Source: Caldilineaceae bacterium bin5 (GTDB taxonomy: Bacteria; Chloroflexota; Anaerolineae; Caldilineales; Caldilineaceae). From it: a stretch of DNA of 64,000 bases. Under the pieces are notes generated by a model. The model made no database searches. It saw only the letters and a program-made list of their open reading frames with translations, and was not told where the DNA came from. Both the position numbers and the translations under genes were made by a program. Position 1 is the stretch's first letter, and each line of letters starts with the position of its first letter. Location of the stretch: the NCBI GenBank assembly GCA_002238445.1, contig MPML01000001.1:186001-250000 (forward strand), given 5' to 3'. This document shows, piece after piece, positions 47,573 through 57,637 of this stretch.

Positions 47573-50230
47573 ATGAAACTATCTTACCTTGCCATTGCCT
47601 ATCTTGGGGGCGTAACCGCCGGTCATCTTCTTTGGCAGCAGGGTTGGTTTGGCTGTGGAATCAGCGACCTTTATTGGATTACTGCGCTGGCTCTGATTGC
47701 CTCATTCCTGTGGATGGACGCCAAGGTCAAGGTCAGATTTTCTGCGCCTCTGCGATGGCCGGCTGCGGCCGGTTTTGTTCCGCCGCGGAGGACCCCCTCC
47801 GGCTGGCTGATTGGCGGGATAGCGCTGGCCGGAATGTGCGGCATCCTGCGCCTGGGTTCGCAGCCGCCCCAACCCTGTCTTGGGCCATCCGACCTGGCCT
47901 ATTACAACGGCGACGCCGGGGGCAGGGACAGCTCATGGGCAGTTTTGGACGGCTTTGTTGCGAGTTATCCGATCCTGAAAGACGGACAGTGGCGTCTGGA
48001 TGTCGAGGCGGATTCTCTGGAGCTTTACGGCGAGAGGAAAGAGGTAAGTGGGCGATTGCGGCTTCATACAGTGGGCGGCAATCGCTATCGCTTCGGCGAA
48101 AGTGTGCGGGTCAGTGGCGAGCTGAGGGAACCGCCGGTCTTTGAAGGCTTTGACTACCGGGCCTATCTGGCGCGCAAGCAGATTCACAGCCTTATGCAGC
48201 GGGCGCGCGTCGAGCCGCGGCCGGGGATGGTGCGGGGAGGGTTCCTGCTGCAGTACGTCTATGGCCTGCGGGAGCGCGGCGAAAGACTGCTCAACCGCCT
48301 CCTGCCTGAACCGTATGCGGCGCTGGCAAACGGAATGCTGTTGGGCATTGAAGCCGGCATTCCCGATGCATTGTACGAACAGTTCAACCTCACTGGCACG
48401 AGCCACGTTATTGTGATCAGCGGCAGCAACGTAGCGCTGGTGGCCGGCGTGCTGATGGCACTGGGTATCAGGTTGTTTGGAAGGCGCGGTGCGCTGTGGC
48501 CGACACTGGCGGGCTTGGGATTTTACGCAGTCCTGGTGGGCGGTGACGCCGCGGTATTGCGGGCGTCATTGATGGGCGGCCTGTTTGTAGTGGCTTCGGT
48601 TTTGGGAAGGCAGAGCACGGCGCTGGCAAGCCTGGCCGCGGCCTGCTGGGGGATTACGTTGTGGAATCCTCACATGCTCTGGGATGTCGGGTTTCAGCTA
48701 AGCAGCGCTGCCACGGTCGGGCTTGTCCTGATCAGTCCGGCTCTAACGGACATTTCTACATCGATTTGGCACCAGATGAAGAAAGGTTTGAGGCAAGGGG
48801 GAGGTGAGCCGGATGGTTCCCGAGGGTACATTCTCATTCCCTGGTCAGTCGGACACTGGTTGCGGGATAGCCTGCTGTTGACGATCGCTGCCAGCGCAAC
48901 AACCTTACCACTCATTGTTCTTTACTTTGGGCGTCTCAGCCTGACCAGTCTGGTTGCAAACTTGTTAATCGCGCCAGTACAACCACTTATAATGATAGTC
49001 GGGGGCCTTGGGTTGGTTGTTGGAGTTTTCGGGCTGGAACAGGTTGCACAGTACTTAATGGTAATTCCTTACGCCAGTTTATGGTGGACGACGATGATCG
49101 TGAAATGGATGGCGTCTTTCAAGGGCGGCAGCGTTGAAGTCTACGCGTATGGGGCAGGTCTTACGGCTCTAACCTATGCCGCTATTTTGGGTTTGTACTG
49201 GCGAAGGCCGTTGGCGAAAGCTCTGACCCGTCTTGGGCACAGGGCCGTCCGGTTTTCGATGGCGAAACATGGTGAGACAGCAGCACGACGGCCGTTGGCG
49301 CAACTAGCGGGGACAGTTCCCGGCTGGATGTTTGGTATCGCGGGGATGGTCGCCGGCCTGGTATGGTGGCTGGCTTTGACACAGCCGGACGGCCAACTTC
49401 ATATCTATTTCCTGGACGTTGGCCAGGGGGACGCCATCTTTATCCAGACGCCGAGCGGGCGGCAGGTGCTGATTGATGGAGGCGATGACCGCCAGCAGCT
49501 GTTCGCTGAATTGGGCGCGGTGATGCCATTCTGGGACAGGCAGATCGATCAGGCGATCGTGACGCACCCCGACTGGGACCATATTGGGGGCCAAGTCGAA
49601 CTGCCCAGACGATTCAAGGTTGGCCAGGCTGTCATCAGCGAAAATGTGCGCGCGCACGAGGATTCGCGGGAGTGGCTGGCTGCTATGGATGCGGAGAAAG
49701 TGCCGGTAGAGGGTCTGCAGCAGGGCGGCTGGTTGGATCTTGGTGACGGGGTAGGGCTGTGGGTGCTATGGCCGCCGCGGGAAGAGGAGCTGCAGGGACT
49801 GGACGAGAATGACAAGAACGAGCGTTCATTGGTGCTGAAGCTGGTCTACGGCAGTTTTTCTGTGTTGTTGACAGGGGATGCCGGGCTACCAAGCGAGGAG
49901 CGGCTGCTGCGCGAGAGGCAACCGATTGCGGCGCAGGTGCTCAAGGTCGGGCACCACGGCAGCGGACACAGCAGCAGCCTGACGTTTGTCGAGGAGGTCA
50001 ACCCTAATGTTGCGGTCATTCAGGTGGGCGCCAAGAACAGGTACGGGCACCCGGACACGGAGGTGTTGGAGATATTGGACGGACGGCTGGTACTGCGCAA
50101 TGACAGGGAAGGGCGCGTCCACATACGCAGTGACGGGCAGCTGATGTGGATTGGGACGGAGAAGGGAGTTGTACCTGGTTTACCGGGTAGGAACGAGGAG
50201 GCCAGTTCCCTGCGTGAAATCGGGAAATGA
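47573..50230 (+). CDS. comEC: ComEC/Rec2 DNA uptake channel
   Basis: 885 residues. Moves single-stranded DNA across the inner membrane in natural transformation. An N-terminal membrane and OB-like (DUF4131) part to about 210 is followed by the competence domain (MLLGIEAGIPDALYEQFNLTGTSHVIVISGSNVALVAG) with multiple spans to about 600, and then by a metallo-beta-lactamase-like nuclease domain (FLDVGQGDAIFI, THPDWDHIGG near 665, KVGHHGSGHS). All three parts are complete. No other competence genes are in the window. Start ATG 47573 has weak upstream signals. Confidence 0.93.
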   Translation: MKLSYLAIAYLGGVTAGHLLWQQGWFGCGISDLYWITALALIASFLWMDAKVKVRFSAPLRWPAAAGFVPPRRTPSGWLIGGIALAGMCGILRLGSQPPQPCLGPSDLAYYNGDAGGRDSSWAVLDGFVASYPILKDGQWRLDVEADSLELYGERKEVSGRLRLHTVGGNRYRFGESVRVSGELREPPVFEGFDYRAYLARKQIHSLMQRARVEPRPGMVRGGFLLQYVYGLRERGERLLNRLLPEPYAALANGMLLGIEAGIPDALYEQFNLTGTSHVIVISGSNVALVAGVLMALGIRLFGRRGALWPTLAGLGFYAVLVGGDAAVLRASLMGGLFVVASVLGRQSTALASLAAACWGITLWNPHMLWDVGFQLSSAATVGLVLISPALTDISTSIWHQMKKGLRQGGGEPDGSRGYILIPWSVGHWLRDSLLLTIAASATTLPLIVLYFGRLSLTSLVANLLIAPVQPLIMIVGGLGLVVGVFGLEQVAQYLMVIPYASLWWTTMIVKWMASFKGGSVEVYAYGAGLTALTYAAILGLYWRRPLAKALTRLGHRAVRFSMAKHGETAARRPLAQLAGTVPGWMFGIAGMVAGLVWWLALTQPDGQLHIYFLDVGQGDAIFIQTPSGRQVLIDGGDDRQQLFAELGAVMPFWDRQIDQAIVTHPDWDHIGGQVELPRRFKVGQAVISENVRAHEDSREWLAAMDAEKVPVEGLQQGGWLDLGDGVGLWVLWPPREEELQGLDENDKNERSLVLKLVYGSFSVLLTGDAGLPSEERLLRERQPIAAQVLKVGHHGSGHSSSLTFVEEVNPNVAVIQVGAKNRYGHPDTEVLEILDGRLVLRNDREGRVHIRSDGQLMWIGTEKGVVPGLPGRNEEASSLREIGK

Positions 50231-50297
50231 GAGTATCAGTGGAGGCAGGAGGTAGGTTTGTGACAGGGGCTCGCTGCAGCCCTTCACTTATATTTGG

Positions 50298-50792
50298 TCA
50301 GGGTTGCTGGGGTTCGTCAGGACGAGCGAGGTAGAGAAGTACGATTCCGAAAATGACGACGAGGCGGAAAGCGGCCTGCCGTCCATCCCACACGTCCGAT
50401 TGCCACATCAGGAACCACTCACCGCCGATGGAGATAAATCCTGTAAACCACAGAACCATTCCCAGAGTCAAGCCTGCAATTGTGACGCCTTTGGCCTCAT
50501 TGAACCGGTCTATCTCTTTTCTGGTTTTGAAGAGTCGAGCTCCTCCCCACCAGCAGAGAATCGCGATCGCCGTTTCAGTAAGAATAATGATCCAGTAGAA
50601 AATGTGATGCAGTGCAGAAACGTCGATAGCTCGCCACATCCCCAGGTTATCGGGGAAGGTCGTATCCATTTTGAGGACGTGGACGACGAACCAGTAGTTT
50701 GAGTTATAGTCCGTGAGGTTATTGAAGACAACGATCGAGGAATGAAGAGCGATTGCCCAGACAAGGAAAACCTTCGAGTATCTAATGTACAT
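50298..50792 (-). CDS. DUF2165 membrane protein
   Basis: 164 residues with four hydrophobic segments (VFLVWAIALHSSIVVFNNLTDY, IFYWIIILTETAIAILCWWGG, GVTIAGLTLGMVLWFTGFI, AAFRLVVIFGIVLLYLA) and the DUF2165 pattern NLTDY...WRAI. Predicted small inner-membrane protein; role unknown. Convergent with comEC. Confidence 0.8.
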   Translation of the reverse strand: MYIRYSKVFLVWAIALHSSIVVFNNLTDYNSNYWFVVHVLKMDTTFPDNLGMWRAIDVSALHHIFYWIIILTETAIAILCWWGGARLFKTRKEIDRFNEAKGVTIAGLTLGMVLWFTGFISIGGEWFLMWQSDVWDGRQAAFRLVVIFGIVLLYLARPDEPQQP

Positions 50793-50931
50793 TCTTCTTC
50801 TCTGAAGCTCGTTCGAGAGAGCTGGATTCCACTTTTGAAAGGCGTTTGGCTTAGTTAGCCACTATACAAAGGGAGCGCCTTCTTATTCAAACCTTCCTAG
50901 GGGGAAGTGTATCGAATTCGTCGCCGCGGCT

Positions 50932-52737
50932 TCAAGACCAGAGCTTTGCCATTACCTGGGGGCGATTCAGGTAGGCGGACAGGTCTGTCGGCAGGTCCAG
51001 AATCAGATCTGCACTACTGAAGTTCTGGGTAGCTCCCATGCCGCACAAGAGACCCACCTGCACCGCGCCGACTGCTTCTCCAACGCGCAGTTGCAGCTCG
51101 GTGTCACCGACCACCAGACAAGCTTCGGCTGGCAGATTCAGAATCTCTAGCACATTCATCAGCCCCTCGCTGTTAGGAGAGGGCTTGCGCAGGTCGTCGC
51201 GGGTGACGATGGCGTCGAACAGGTCAGCGGGCAGGTCGGCGCGCTGGAAAAAGGAATCGAGTTCCTGTCGTGAGCGTGTCGTGATCAGAGCCACCTTGTA
51301 CTGCTGCCGCAGCTCGATCAGCAGATCAGGCACGCCTTCACGCAGCTGTTGGGTCTCGGTGGAAGGGAAGGCACGTACACGCTGGAGCCGGCGGGTAAGG
51401 CGGCGAGCGTCCTCGTGGAGCCTGAGCCAGGAAAGCAGGCTGATGACGGCGAGGGACGGGCCCTCCATTGACGCCATAAAGCGGCGAAAAAACAGTTCAC
51501 GCTTTTCCAGGGGCCAGATGCGTTCCAGCCTGCCAAAGCGTTGGGCCAATTCGCTTGCCAGGGACCAGTCCAGGTGGGTCAGCGTCCCATCCAGATCGAA
51601 GACAACGCCTTCGATCCAGTGGCCGCCGATAAGTCCGGGGATTTGTATCTCGTTTTGCCGTTGCGTGGATTCGAAAGGCTCCAGATCACGCAGTTTTCGG
51701 AAGACATAAATGAGGAGTATGCGGACACTGGCGATTGTCGGTGTGATGAGGAGGACGCCCAGCACGCCGAAAACGAGTGCGGCGCTGATAATGCCGGTGA
51801 AGGTGACGGCGGGATGCAGGCGCACGCGGCGCCCGACAAGACGCGGGATGAGGTAAACGCTTTCGACCTGTGTAATGAAGACGTAGAAGATCAGGACGAT
51901 GATAGCGAAAGGAAAATGGCCGATGGGTAGCCAGGTCGAGCCCTGCAAAAGTGCTACCAGAGTGCCAATAGCGCCGCTGATGCCGGGGCCGACGGTTGGT
52001 AGAAACTCGAGCACGCCGGCGAGCAGGGCCAGGGCGGCAGCATTGGGCAGGCCGACGATTGACATAATGATCCAGGTGATAGAGCCGATGACGAGGCCCA
52101 AGACCAGCTGACCGCGCAGGAAGGCCATCCAGATGGCGCCCAACTCCTGGGAAAGTCGCTGGACATCATCGCGATAATCGGATGGCAGAGCGTTCATCAC
52201 CATGCGCTGCAGCTTGATAATGTCTTTCAGCAGCCAGAAGCCCAGAACAAGCACATAAAGGGTCGCCAACACACCGGTTGTGAAGGTGGCGGCCAAGCCC
52301 AGGGCGCCGGCGCCGGCCTGCGACAATACGCTTTGGATGACGGTACCCAATTGTTGTAGAAGACTGTTGACGCTCAGGCTTGTGCCGAAGATGGGAAGGA
52401 GCGGGCCCGGAGCGGCCGACTGAAGGTCGTTTACCAGCGTTTCCAGCAGAATCACCAGAGATTCGAAGGAAGAGACAACGCGCGGCACAAAGATCGCGAC
52501 CATTACGATCAGGATGCTAATCACCAGCAGATAGACCGCAACGATCGAGGTAGCCCGGCTCCAACCGGTGCGCTGTTGCACCCAACTGACCGGTTGATAG
52601 AGGACAAAGGTGAGCAGCAGCGCGATGATCGTGGGCTGGATCATGACCCGGAACGCGTAGAGGAGCAGCACCGCCAGGAGGCCGAGGCTGGCCGACACAA
52701 CTATTTTAGTGGTTGTACTCCAACTCTTGGTACTCAT
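50932..52737 (-). CDS. AI-2E/PerM-family transporter fused to a HAD phosphatase
   Basis: 601 residues. Residues 1 to about 350 are a PerM/AI-2E family membrane protein with about eight spans (GLPNAAALALLAGVLEFLPTVGPGIS is the family core). Residues about 370-601 are a complete HAD hydrolase: motif I FDLDGTLTHLDW near 379, motif II LITTRS, motif III Lys in DLRKPSPNSEG, motif IV VVGDTELQLRVGEAVGA. The joint is continuous, with no stop or frame change. The HAD part resembles phosphoglycolate phosphatase-like enzymes. The fusion would tether a cytosolic phosphatase to the channel. Confidence 0.85.
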   Translation of the reverse strand: MSTKSWSTTTKIVVSASLGLLAVLLLYAFRVMIQPTIIALLLTFVLYQPVSWVQQRTGWSRATSIVAVYLLVISILIVMVAIFVPRVVSSFESLVILLETLVNDLQSAAPGPLLPIFGTSLSVNSLLQQLGTVIQSVLSQAGAGALGLAATFTTGVLATLYVLVLGFWLLKDIIKLQRMVMNALPSDYRDDVQRLSQELGAIWMAFLRGQLVLGLVIGSITWIIMSIVGLPNAAALALLAGVLEFLPTVGPGISGAIGTLVALLQGSTWLPIGHFPFAIIVLIFYVFITQVESVYLIPRLVGRRVRLHPAVTFTGIISAALVFGVLGVLLITPTIASVRILLIYVFRKLRDLEPFESTQRQNEIQIPGLIGGHWIEGVVFDLDGTLTHLDWSLASELAQRFGRLERIWPLEKRELFFRRFMASMEGPSLAVISLLSWLRLHEDARRLTRRLQRVRAFPSTETQQLREGVPDLLIELRQQYKVALITTRSRQELDSFFQRADLPADLFDAIVTRDDLRKPSPNSEGLMNVLEILNLPAEACLVVGDTELQLRVGEAVGAVQVGLLCGMGATQNFSSADLILDLPTDLSAYLNRPQVMAKLWS

Positions 52738-52821
52738 ATTGATAAGGGAAGCGAGGGGGTCACCCTCCGTTCCGCCTATGTCTCCGAAAGGGGCGGTAAA
52801 TCACCCAGGTCGCGGCACAGA

Positions 52822-53583
52822 TTATCTGAAAATTGTAAATTTGGTCAACGGCCAGTATCGCACCCAGATCCGACCCTTGATCATGTCGCGGTGGACCGGG
52901 CCAAAAGTGCGGCTGTCATTGCTATTGTCGCGGTTATCGCCCAGAACGAAAAACAGATCGTCTGCCAAAGTAATAGGGGCGAGACTGGTTGCATCGTCGC
53001 CGTAGCCAGAGGGCGTCTTTGTGTCGTTTGCGCCTGCGAGGGCGCGGCGGCGAGACGAGCCGGCATATGAGGAAGAGACTTCACGGCCGTCGATAAGGAT
53101 TTGGCCGTGCAGAATTTCGACTGTCTGGCCAGGTAGTCCAACGACGCGCTTGATAATCAGCGCAGAAGACTCGGGCAGGTCCAACACAACTATTTCGTTG
53201 TGGCGGGGATCATGAAAGTAATAGCTTACTTTTTCCATAATCAGCCTTTCCGCGGGCTGCAGATTAGGCTGCATGCTCTGTCCACGCACAATGGTCGCCT
53301 GTGCCAGGAAGAGGTGGATCAACGCGGCCAGGAAAAGGGCCGGAAGGATGATCTGTACGACTTCTTTGAAGGCCGAAATGACGGAGGCTGTTGTGGACAG
53401 GCCGTTTGATTCGGGGGCCATATGGCCAACAGCCGGGCTGTCGGCGCCGGTTGGCGCGAACAGCCCGGCAGGGTTTGGTCGGCTCGAATTCTCCGCAGGG
53501 ATGACCTCGGACTGTGCGTCATCGGTAGGCGGCAACTCGTGAGGACTGGCCTGCTCCTCCTGTTTTCGAGTCGACATCATCAT
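52822..53583 (-). CDS. lepB: Signal peptidase I
   Basis: 253 residues. Catalytic Ser103 in RGQSMQPNL and Lys145 in ALIIKRVVGLPG, then the GDNRDNSNDSRTFGPV box. One membrane segment at about 75-95. The 70-residue Pro/Ser/Glu-rich cytoplasmic lead is longer than typical, and any of three consecutive ATGs may start it. It cleaves Sec signal peptides at the outer face of the membrane. Confidence 0.92.
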   Translation of the reverse strand: MMMSTRKQEEQASPHELPPTDDAQSEVIPAENSSRPNPAGLFAPTGADSPAVGHMAPESNGLSTTASVISAFKEVVQIILPALFLAALIHLFLAQATIVRGQSMQPNLQPAERLIMEKVSYYFHDPRHNEIVVLDLPESSALIIKRVVGLPGQTVEILHGQILIDGREVSSSYAGSSRRRALAGANDTKTPSGYGDDATSLAPITLADDLFFVLGDNRDNSNDSRTFGPVHRDMIKGRIWVRYWPLTKFTIFR

Positions 53584-53629
53584 CGATCGTTTGGGCCTGC
53601 TAAGTGACGCAATACAGGGTCACGGCATT

Positions 53630-55894
53630 CTATCGACGGGGGCGGCCGTTTCGACCACCTCGGTCCCGCTCGCGACCGCCGCTACGTCCACCGCTGCGTT
53701 CGCGTTCGCGACCGCCGCCACCGCCGCCACCGCCGCGCCGTCCGCCGCGGTCGCGGTCACGTGCTTCCTCGGCGCTCCAGCCTTCCAATACGGCCTGGCG
53801 GCTGAGGCGAATTTTGCCGGCTGGGTCGATGTCGATCACCATGGTCGTGAGTTCATCGCCGACGTTGGCGATCTCTTCGACATTGTTAACGCGGTAGTCG
53901 GCCAGCTGGCTGATATGCACAAGTCCGTCCACCCCGGGCAGCAGGTTGACGAAGGCGCCGTAGGCCTCGACTCTAACAACCTGCCCGGTGTAGATTTTAC
54001 CTACTTCGACCTCTTCGGTCAGGGATTCGATTTCGCGGCGAGCCTCTTCGGCAGCGAGACCATTTTGGCCCGAGATAAAGACAGAGCCATCGTCGTCGAT
54101 ATCGATTTTGACTTCGTAACGTTCCTGCAGTGCACGAACAGTTTTGCCGCCCGGGCCGATTATCTTGCCAATCTTTTCCGGGTCCACGTTTACAGTGAGA
54201 ATTCGCGGTGCGTAGGGGCTGAGTTCCTCGCGGGGTTCGGGGAGCACTTCCAGCATCTTTTCCATGATGTGCATGCGGCCTTGCCGGGCCTGCTCCAGCG
54301 CGATTCGCAGAATTTCGAAGTCGAGCCCTTTAACTTTGAGGTCCATCTGCAGGGCAGTGATGCCATGTCCGCTGCCTGCGACTTTAAAGTCCATGTCGCC
54401 GAGGTGGTCTTCGACGCCCTGGATATCGGACAGAACCACATAATCGCCGGTTTCCTGATCCTGCACGAGGCCCATGGCGATGCCGGAAACGGGGGCATCG
54501 ATGGGGACGCCGGCGTCCATCAGCGCCAACGTACTGCCACAGACGGAGGCCATACTGGTGGAGCCATTGCTGCTGACAGCCTCGCTCACCAGGCGCAAGG
54601 TGTAGGGGAACTCGTCGGGAATTACAGTCTGGAGTGCCCGCTCTGCCAAGGCGCCGTGGCCGATTTCGCGACGTTTCGGTCCCCGCATGGGGTAGGCTTC
54701 GCCGGTGGAATAGGGCGGGAAATTATAGTGATGGATATAGCGTTTATCATCTTCAGGCTGCAAGGTATACATGCGTTGCGCGTCGCCGGGCGTGCCCAAT
54801 GTGGCAATGGTCAGGACGTGCGTTTCGCCGCGCATAAACAGCCCGCTGCCGTGGACGCGGGGCAGGTTGCCAACCTGAACCTGGATGGGGCGGACGGTTT
54901 CCGGGTCGCGGCCGTCGGGGCGGACTTTATCGTCGAGGATACGGCGCCGCACAGCGTCTTTATGGAGGCTGTCGAGCGTATCATCCACATCGCCGGCGTC
55001 GACTTCTGCGGCGCTGATCGGTTCGGCCAGGGCTTCCAGCGTTTCGGAGCGCACTTCGGCGAGACGTGCCTTGCGGTCGCTACGGTCGGTGGTTTCACTC
55101 ACGGCCGCGTATACCTTGTCGCGTGCCAGCTGGTCGACCTTTTCGACGGTGTGCTCGGCGGCTGCAAAGACGGGGAAGTCGGTATACTTTTCCTTGCCGA
55201 TGTCAGCTTCCATCTGCTGAATCGTCTGGATAGCGGGCTGCATGGACTCATAGGCCAGGCGCAGCCCGTCGAGCATGATCTCTTCCGGCAGTTCGCTGGC
55301 GCCTGCTTCCACCATCAGGATATTGTCGGCGGTGCCGGCAACCTGAAGACCGAGCGTACTCAACTCCATGTCGGAGGCAGTCGGGTTGACGACGAGTTCG
55401 CCGTCTACATAGGCAACTGAGGCAGCGCCGACGGGCCCGCTCCAGGGGATATCGCTGATTGAGAGCGCGGCTGAAGCGGCGATGATGGCCAGCGTGTCGA
55501 TAAGATGCTCGCCGTCCGAGCTGAGTGCGGTGAGGACGACCTGAACTTCGTTGCGCATGCCCTTGGGGAAGAGGGGGCGAAGCGGGCGGTCCACCAGGCG
55601 GCAGAGGAGAATCCCTTGTTCGCTGGGCCGGCCTTCGCGGCGGAAGAGGTTGCCTGGGATCCGTCCAGCGGCGTAGAGTTTTTCTTCAAAGTCGACGGTC
55701 AGGGGAAAGAAGTTGATTCCCGCCCGCACTCCTCTATCCATCGTGGCGGTGGCAAGGATAACGGTGTCACCGCAACGGACGGTGACGGCGCCGCCGGCCT
55801 GTTGGGCAAGAATACCGGTCTCAATGCTTAGTTCTTTGTCACCCAAAGTCGTGTTATAGACCTGGGCGCCTTCAAATAATCTGAGTTGATCCAT
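53630..55894 (-). CDS. pnp: Polyribonucleotide nucleotidyltransferase
   Basis: 754 residues. Two RNase PH domains (GQLR-like start DQLRLFEGA; second with [23 protein letters not shown]), KH ([17 protein letters not shown]), S1 ([38 protein letters not shown]) and a 50-residue Gly/Arg-rich tail. It degrades mRNA 3' to 5' using phosphate. rpsO lies upstream, the usual rpsO-pnp order, but a terminator and 535 bp separate them. Confidence 0.97.
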   Translation of the reverse strand: MDQLRLFEGAQVYNTTLGDKELSIETGILAQQAGGAVTVRCGDTVILATATMDRGVRAGINFFPLTVDFEEKLYAAGRIPGNLFRREGRPSEQGILLCRLVDRPLRPLFPKGMRNEVQVVLTALSSDGEHLIDTLAIIAASAALSISDIPWSGPVGAASVAYVDGELVVNPTASDMELSTLGLQVAGTADNILMVEAGASELPEEIMLDGLRLAYESMQPAIQTIQQMEADIGKEKYTDFPVFAAAEHTVEKVDQLARDKVYAAVSETTDRSDRKARLAEVRSETLEALAEPISAAEVDAGDVDDTLDSLHKDAVRRRILDDKVRPDGRDPETVRPIQVQVGNLPRVHGSGLFMRGETHVLTIATLGTPGDAQRMYTLQPEDDKRYIHHYNFPPYSTGEAYPMRGPKRREIGHGALAERALQTVIPDEFPYTLRLVSEAVSSNGSTSMASVCGSTLALMDAGVPIDAPVSGIAMGLVQDQETGDYVVLSDIQGVEDHLGDMDFKVAGSGHGITALQMDLKVKGLDFEILRIALEQARQGRMHIMEKMLEVLPEPREELSPYAPRILTVNVDPEKIGKIIGPGGKTVRALQERYEVKIDIDDDGSVFISGQNGLAAEEARREIESLTEEVEVGKIYTGQVVRVEAYGAFVNLLPGVDGLVHISQLADYRVNNVEEIANVGDELTTMVIDIDPAGKIRLSRQAVLEGWSAEEARDRDRGGRRGGGGGGGGRERERSGGRSGGRERDRGGRNGRPRR

Positions 55895-56379
55895 CTTTGT
55901 TCACCTCGAATTGAACTTTGCGCAACTCCCCTTAGAGGCAGAGCGCATGGGCGGCGCCACCGGTTCGCGCAGATACCAATGCCGACAACGCATCCGGCGT
56001 TGCGGCCACCGGCGGGCAAGAATGTTGGGTCTGACGATCGGAGCTGCTGCATAGGCAGCTTCATCCCAACAATCTTTGAGCGCAATGTTTCGAGGTGCGG
56101 AACTGGAGAACGGATCGAAGCGCTTGTTCGAGAGCGCACACGTTCTTCTTAACGGTGGCTTCGGTCCATTCTCCAATGCCGGACCTCGGTGGCAGAATTC
56201 TGCCTGACACATTACACTGTGCGCCGGGTGCATCTACGAGCGGAGGGCGCCAATTTTTCGTGTGTTTCTGTCGCGCCATAGGGCGCTATCAGGAATGTTG
56301 TCTGCCGGGACCAGGACTCAACCTCTTTAGCGGAGCTCTTTGAAAACGAGACCACTACGCCCGTCCGGCAGAAGAACAT
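55895..56379 (-). other. pnp leader region
   Basis: 485 bp upstream of pnp, between its start and the rpsO terminator. It contains GC-rich inverted sequence near 55930-55975. PNPase often controls its own mRNA through a 5' hairpin cut by RNase III; whether this leader does so cannot be seen. A Shine-Dalgarno-like GAGGTG precedes the start by 8-9 bases. Confidence 0.4.
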
Positions 56380-56420
56380 TCAAAACAAAAAGGGGCGGAC
56401 ATTGGTTAACTCCGCCCCTT
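56380..56420 (-). terminator. Rho-independent terminator after rpsO
   Basis: On the minus strand AAGGGGCGGA, an 11-base loop and TCCGCCCCTT (56390-56420) lead into TTTGTTTTG. It ends the rpsO transcript ten bases past its stop. Confidence 0.85.
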
Positions 56421-56429
56421 CCTAACCAT

Positions 56430-56699
56430 TTATCTCCGCAAACCCAGCCTTCCGATCAGCTGGCGGTAGCGGTTTACATCTTTTCTAGCCAAGTATGCCA
56501 AATGGCGGCGACGCTGGCCGACCAGCTTCAGCAGCCCCCTGCGGGACCCTTCATCATGCTTATGGGCTCTGAGGTGGTCGGTCAATGCATTGATGCGAGT
56601 CGTCAGCAGCGCGACCTGCACCTCCGGCGATCCTGTATCCTGCTCGAATGTCCGGTACTCCTCAATAATCTTGGTCTTTTCTTCGGGCGAAATGCTCAT
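56430..56699 (-). CDS. rpsO: 30S ribosomal protein S15
   Basis: 89 residues from ATG 56699, which has AGGAG seven bases upstream. The sequence [59 protein letters not shown] matches S15 end to end. A longer frame to 56762 lacks support. S15 binds 16S rRNA early in 30S assembly. Confidence 0.97.
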   Translation of the reverse strand: MSISPEEKTKIIEEYRTFEQDTGSPEVQVALLTTRINALTDHLRAHKHDEGSRRGLLKLVGQRRRHLAYLARKDVNRYRQLIGRLGLRR

Positions 56700-57291
56700 G
56701 TGGTACTCCTGGACTCCTTTCCTCATGTACCGGGGAAATTCAGTGGGAACATCTGAGTGCATACTTTCCCTAGCAGGCGGTTACAACCCTTTAAGAGCCG
56801 AATCATCGCTGGAATACCGAGGCGAGTGATCCAGCCTGCACTGAATCAGTTTAGCACAGGATCGGTGGACGACCAAACTTCCCGGGTCACTTCACTATAC
56901 GTAATATCTTTCTGTACGTTTCCGCTCCGGGACACGAACTGGTACTTGACCAGGCGAAACTCGCCAGTCAGTGGACGCCCTGGTCAAGGATTCTGTTGCA
57001 GATGTAGCCGTGCGGGCGCCCATTATTAGGGCGACTTCGGAGACGGGAGGCATTTGGATACGAGCGGTAGTACGGGGAAGCTTCCTGGCTCAACGAAGTC
57101 TTGATGCTCTGATCGGCTACGATTATAATGGGCCTGTCCCGCGGCACGCTTACTGTGTCTATCATGACGGTTCAGTTGAATCTGTCGTCTCAACAGGAAA
57201 CGCAGAGGGAGAAGAGTGAACGCGCAGAACTGTTTGGAAGCGGGGGTCGGCGCTGGCCCGCAGACTCGGCTTGCACTACGTACAATTAGCA
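56700..57291. other. Intergenic, no gene recognised
   Basis: About 590 bp between rpsO and the repeat at 57301. A + strand frame at 56971-57219 (82 codons) has no recognisable family. The rpsO promoter should be here but no clear -35/-10 pair stands out. Confidence 0.45.
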
Positions 57292-57300
57292 CGAACAGCG

Positions 57301-57591
57301 GTCCCTTCTAAGCCAGATACAGTGGCTGTCTAGAGCAGCCCTAAGTCCGCGCCCCTCTTCATCCTATCGGGCTGTGTATTCGGTTGGCGGCGGCCACGTT
57401 GCTGGAGCGGTACTGCTGGAATGAGCAGACACGGTCGGTGAGCGATGGTTTTGTAGGGGGGCGTTGCGGGGGCGCAGCCCCTGCACAAGGGAGGCCGCTT
57501 GCGGCCGACCGCCCATAAGAAAGAAGAAAGTTGAGAGAGCACGTTTGCTCGCCTCATTCAGGGCTGCGAATCAGTTGTAGCTGCGTAGTTC
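57301..57591 (+). mobile_element. MITE-like element (copy D) with 9-bp target duplication
   Basis: 291 bp between CGAACAGCG at 57292-57300 and CGAACAGCG at 57592-57600. It shares with the copy in hicA the left CTAAGCCA (57308-57315), TATTCGGTTGGCGGC-GCCACGTTGCTGG, the CGGTCGG arm, GGGGGCGCAGCCCCTGCACAAGGGAG and GCTCGCCTCATTCAGG near the right end. One internal stem is different in bases but still paired: GGCCG-cttg-CGGCC. No coding capacity. Confidence 0.85.
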
Positions 57592-57637
57592 CGAACAGCG
57601 CTGTGAAGAAGCGCCAGCCTCCTTACAGGACAACCTT

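Noticed and set aside
53640..53780. GC-rich simple repeat near the pnp 3' end
   Set aside because: It encodes the Gly/Arg-rich tail of PNPase.
53591..55420. 609-codon open frame on the + strand opposite pnp
   Set aside because: Shadow of pnp: the opposite frame is a complete PNPase with all domains. Long antisense frames are expected in GC-rich coding DNA.
56700..56762. Longer rpsO start
   Set aside because: ATG 56699 has AGGAG and yields a standard 89-residue S15.
56971..57219. 82-codon frame between rpsO and the repeat
   Set aside because: No family, Shine-Dalgarno or conserved context recognised; cannot be supported.
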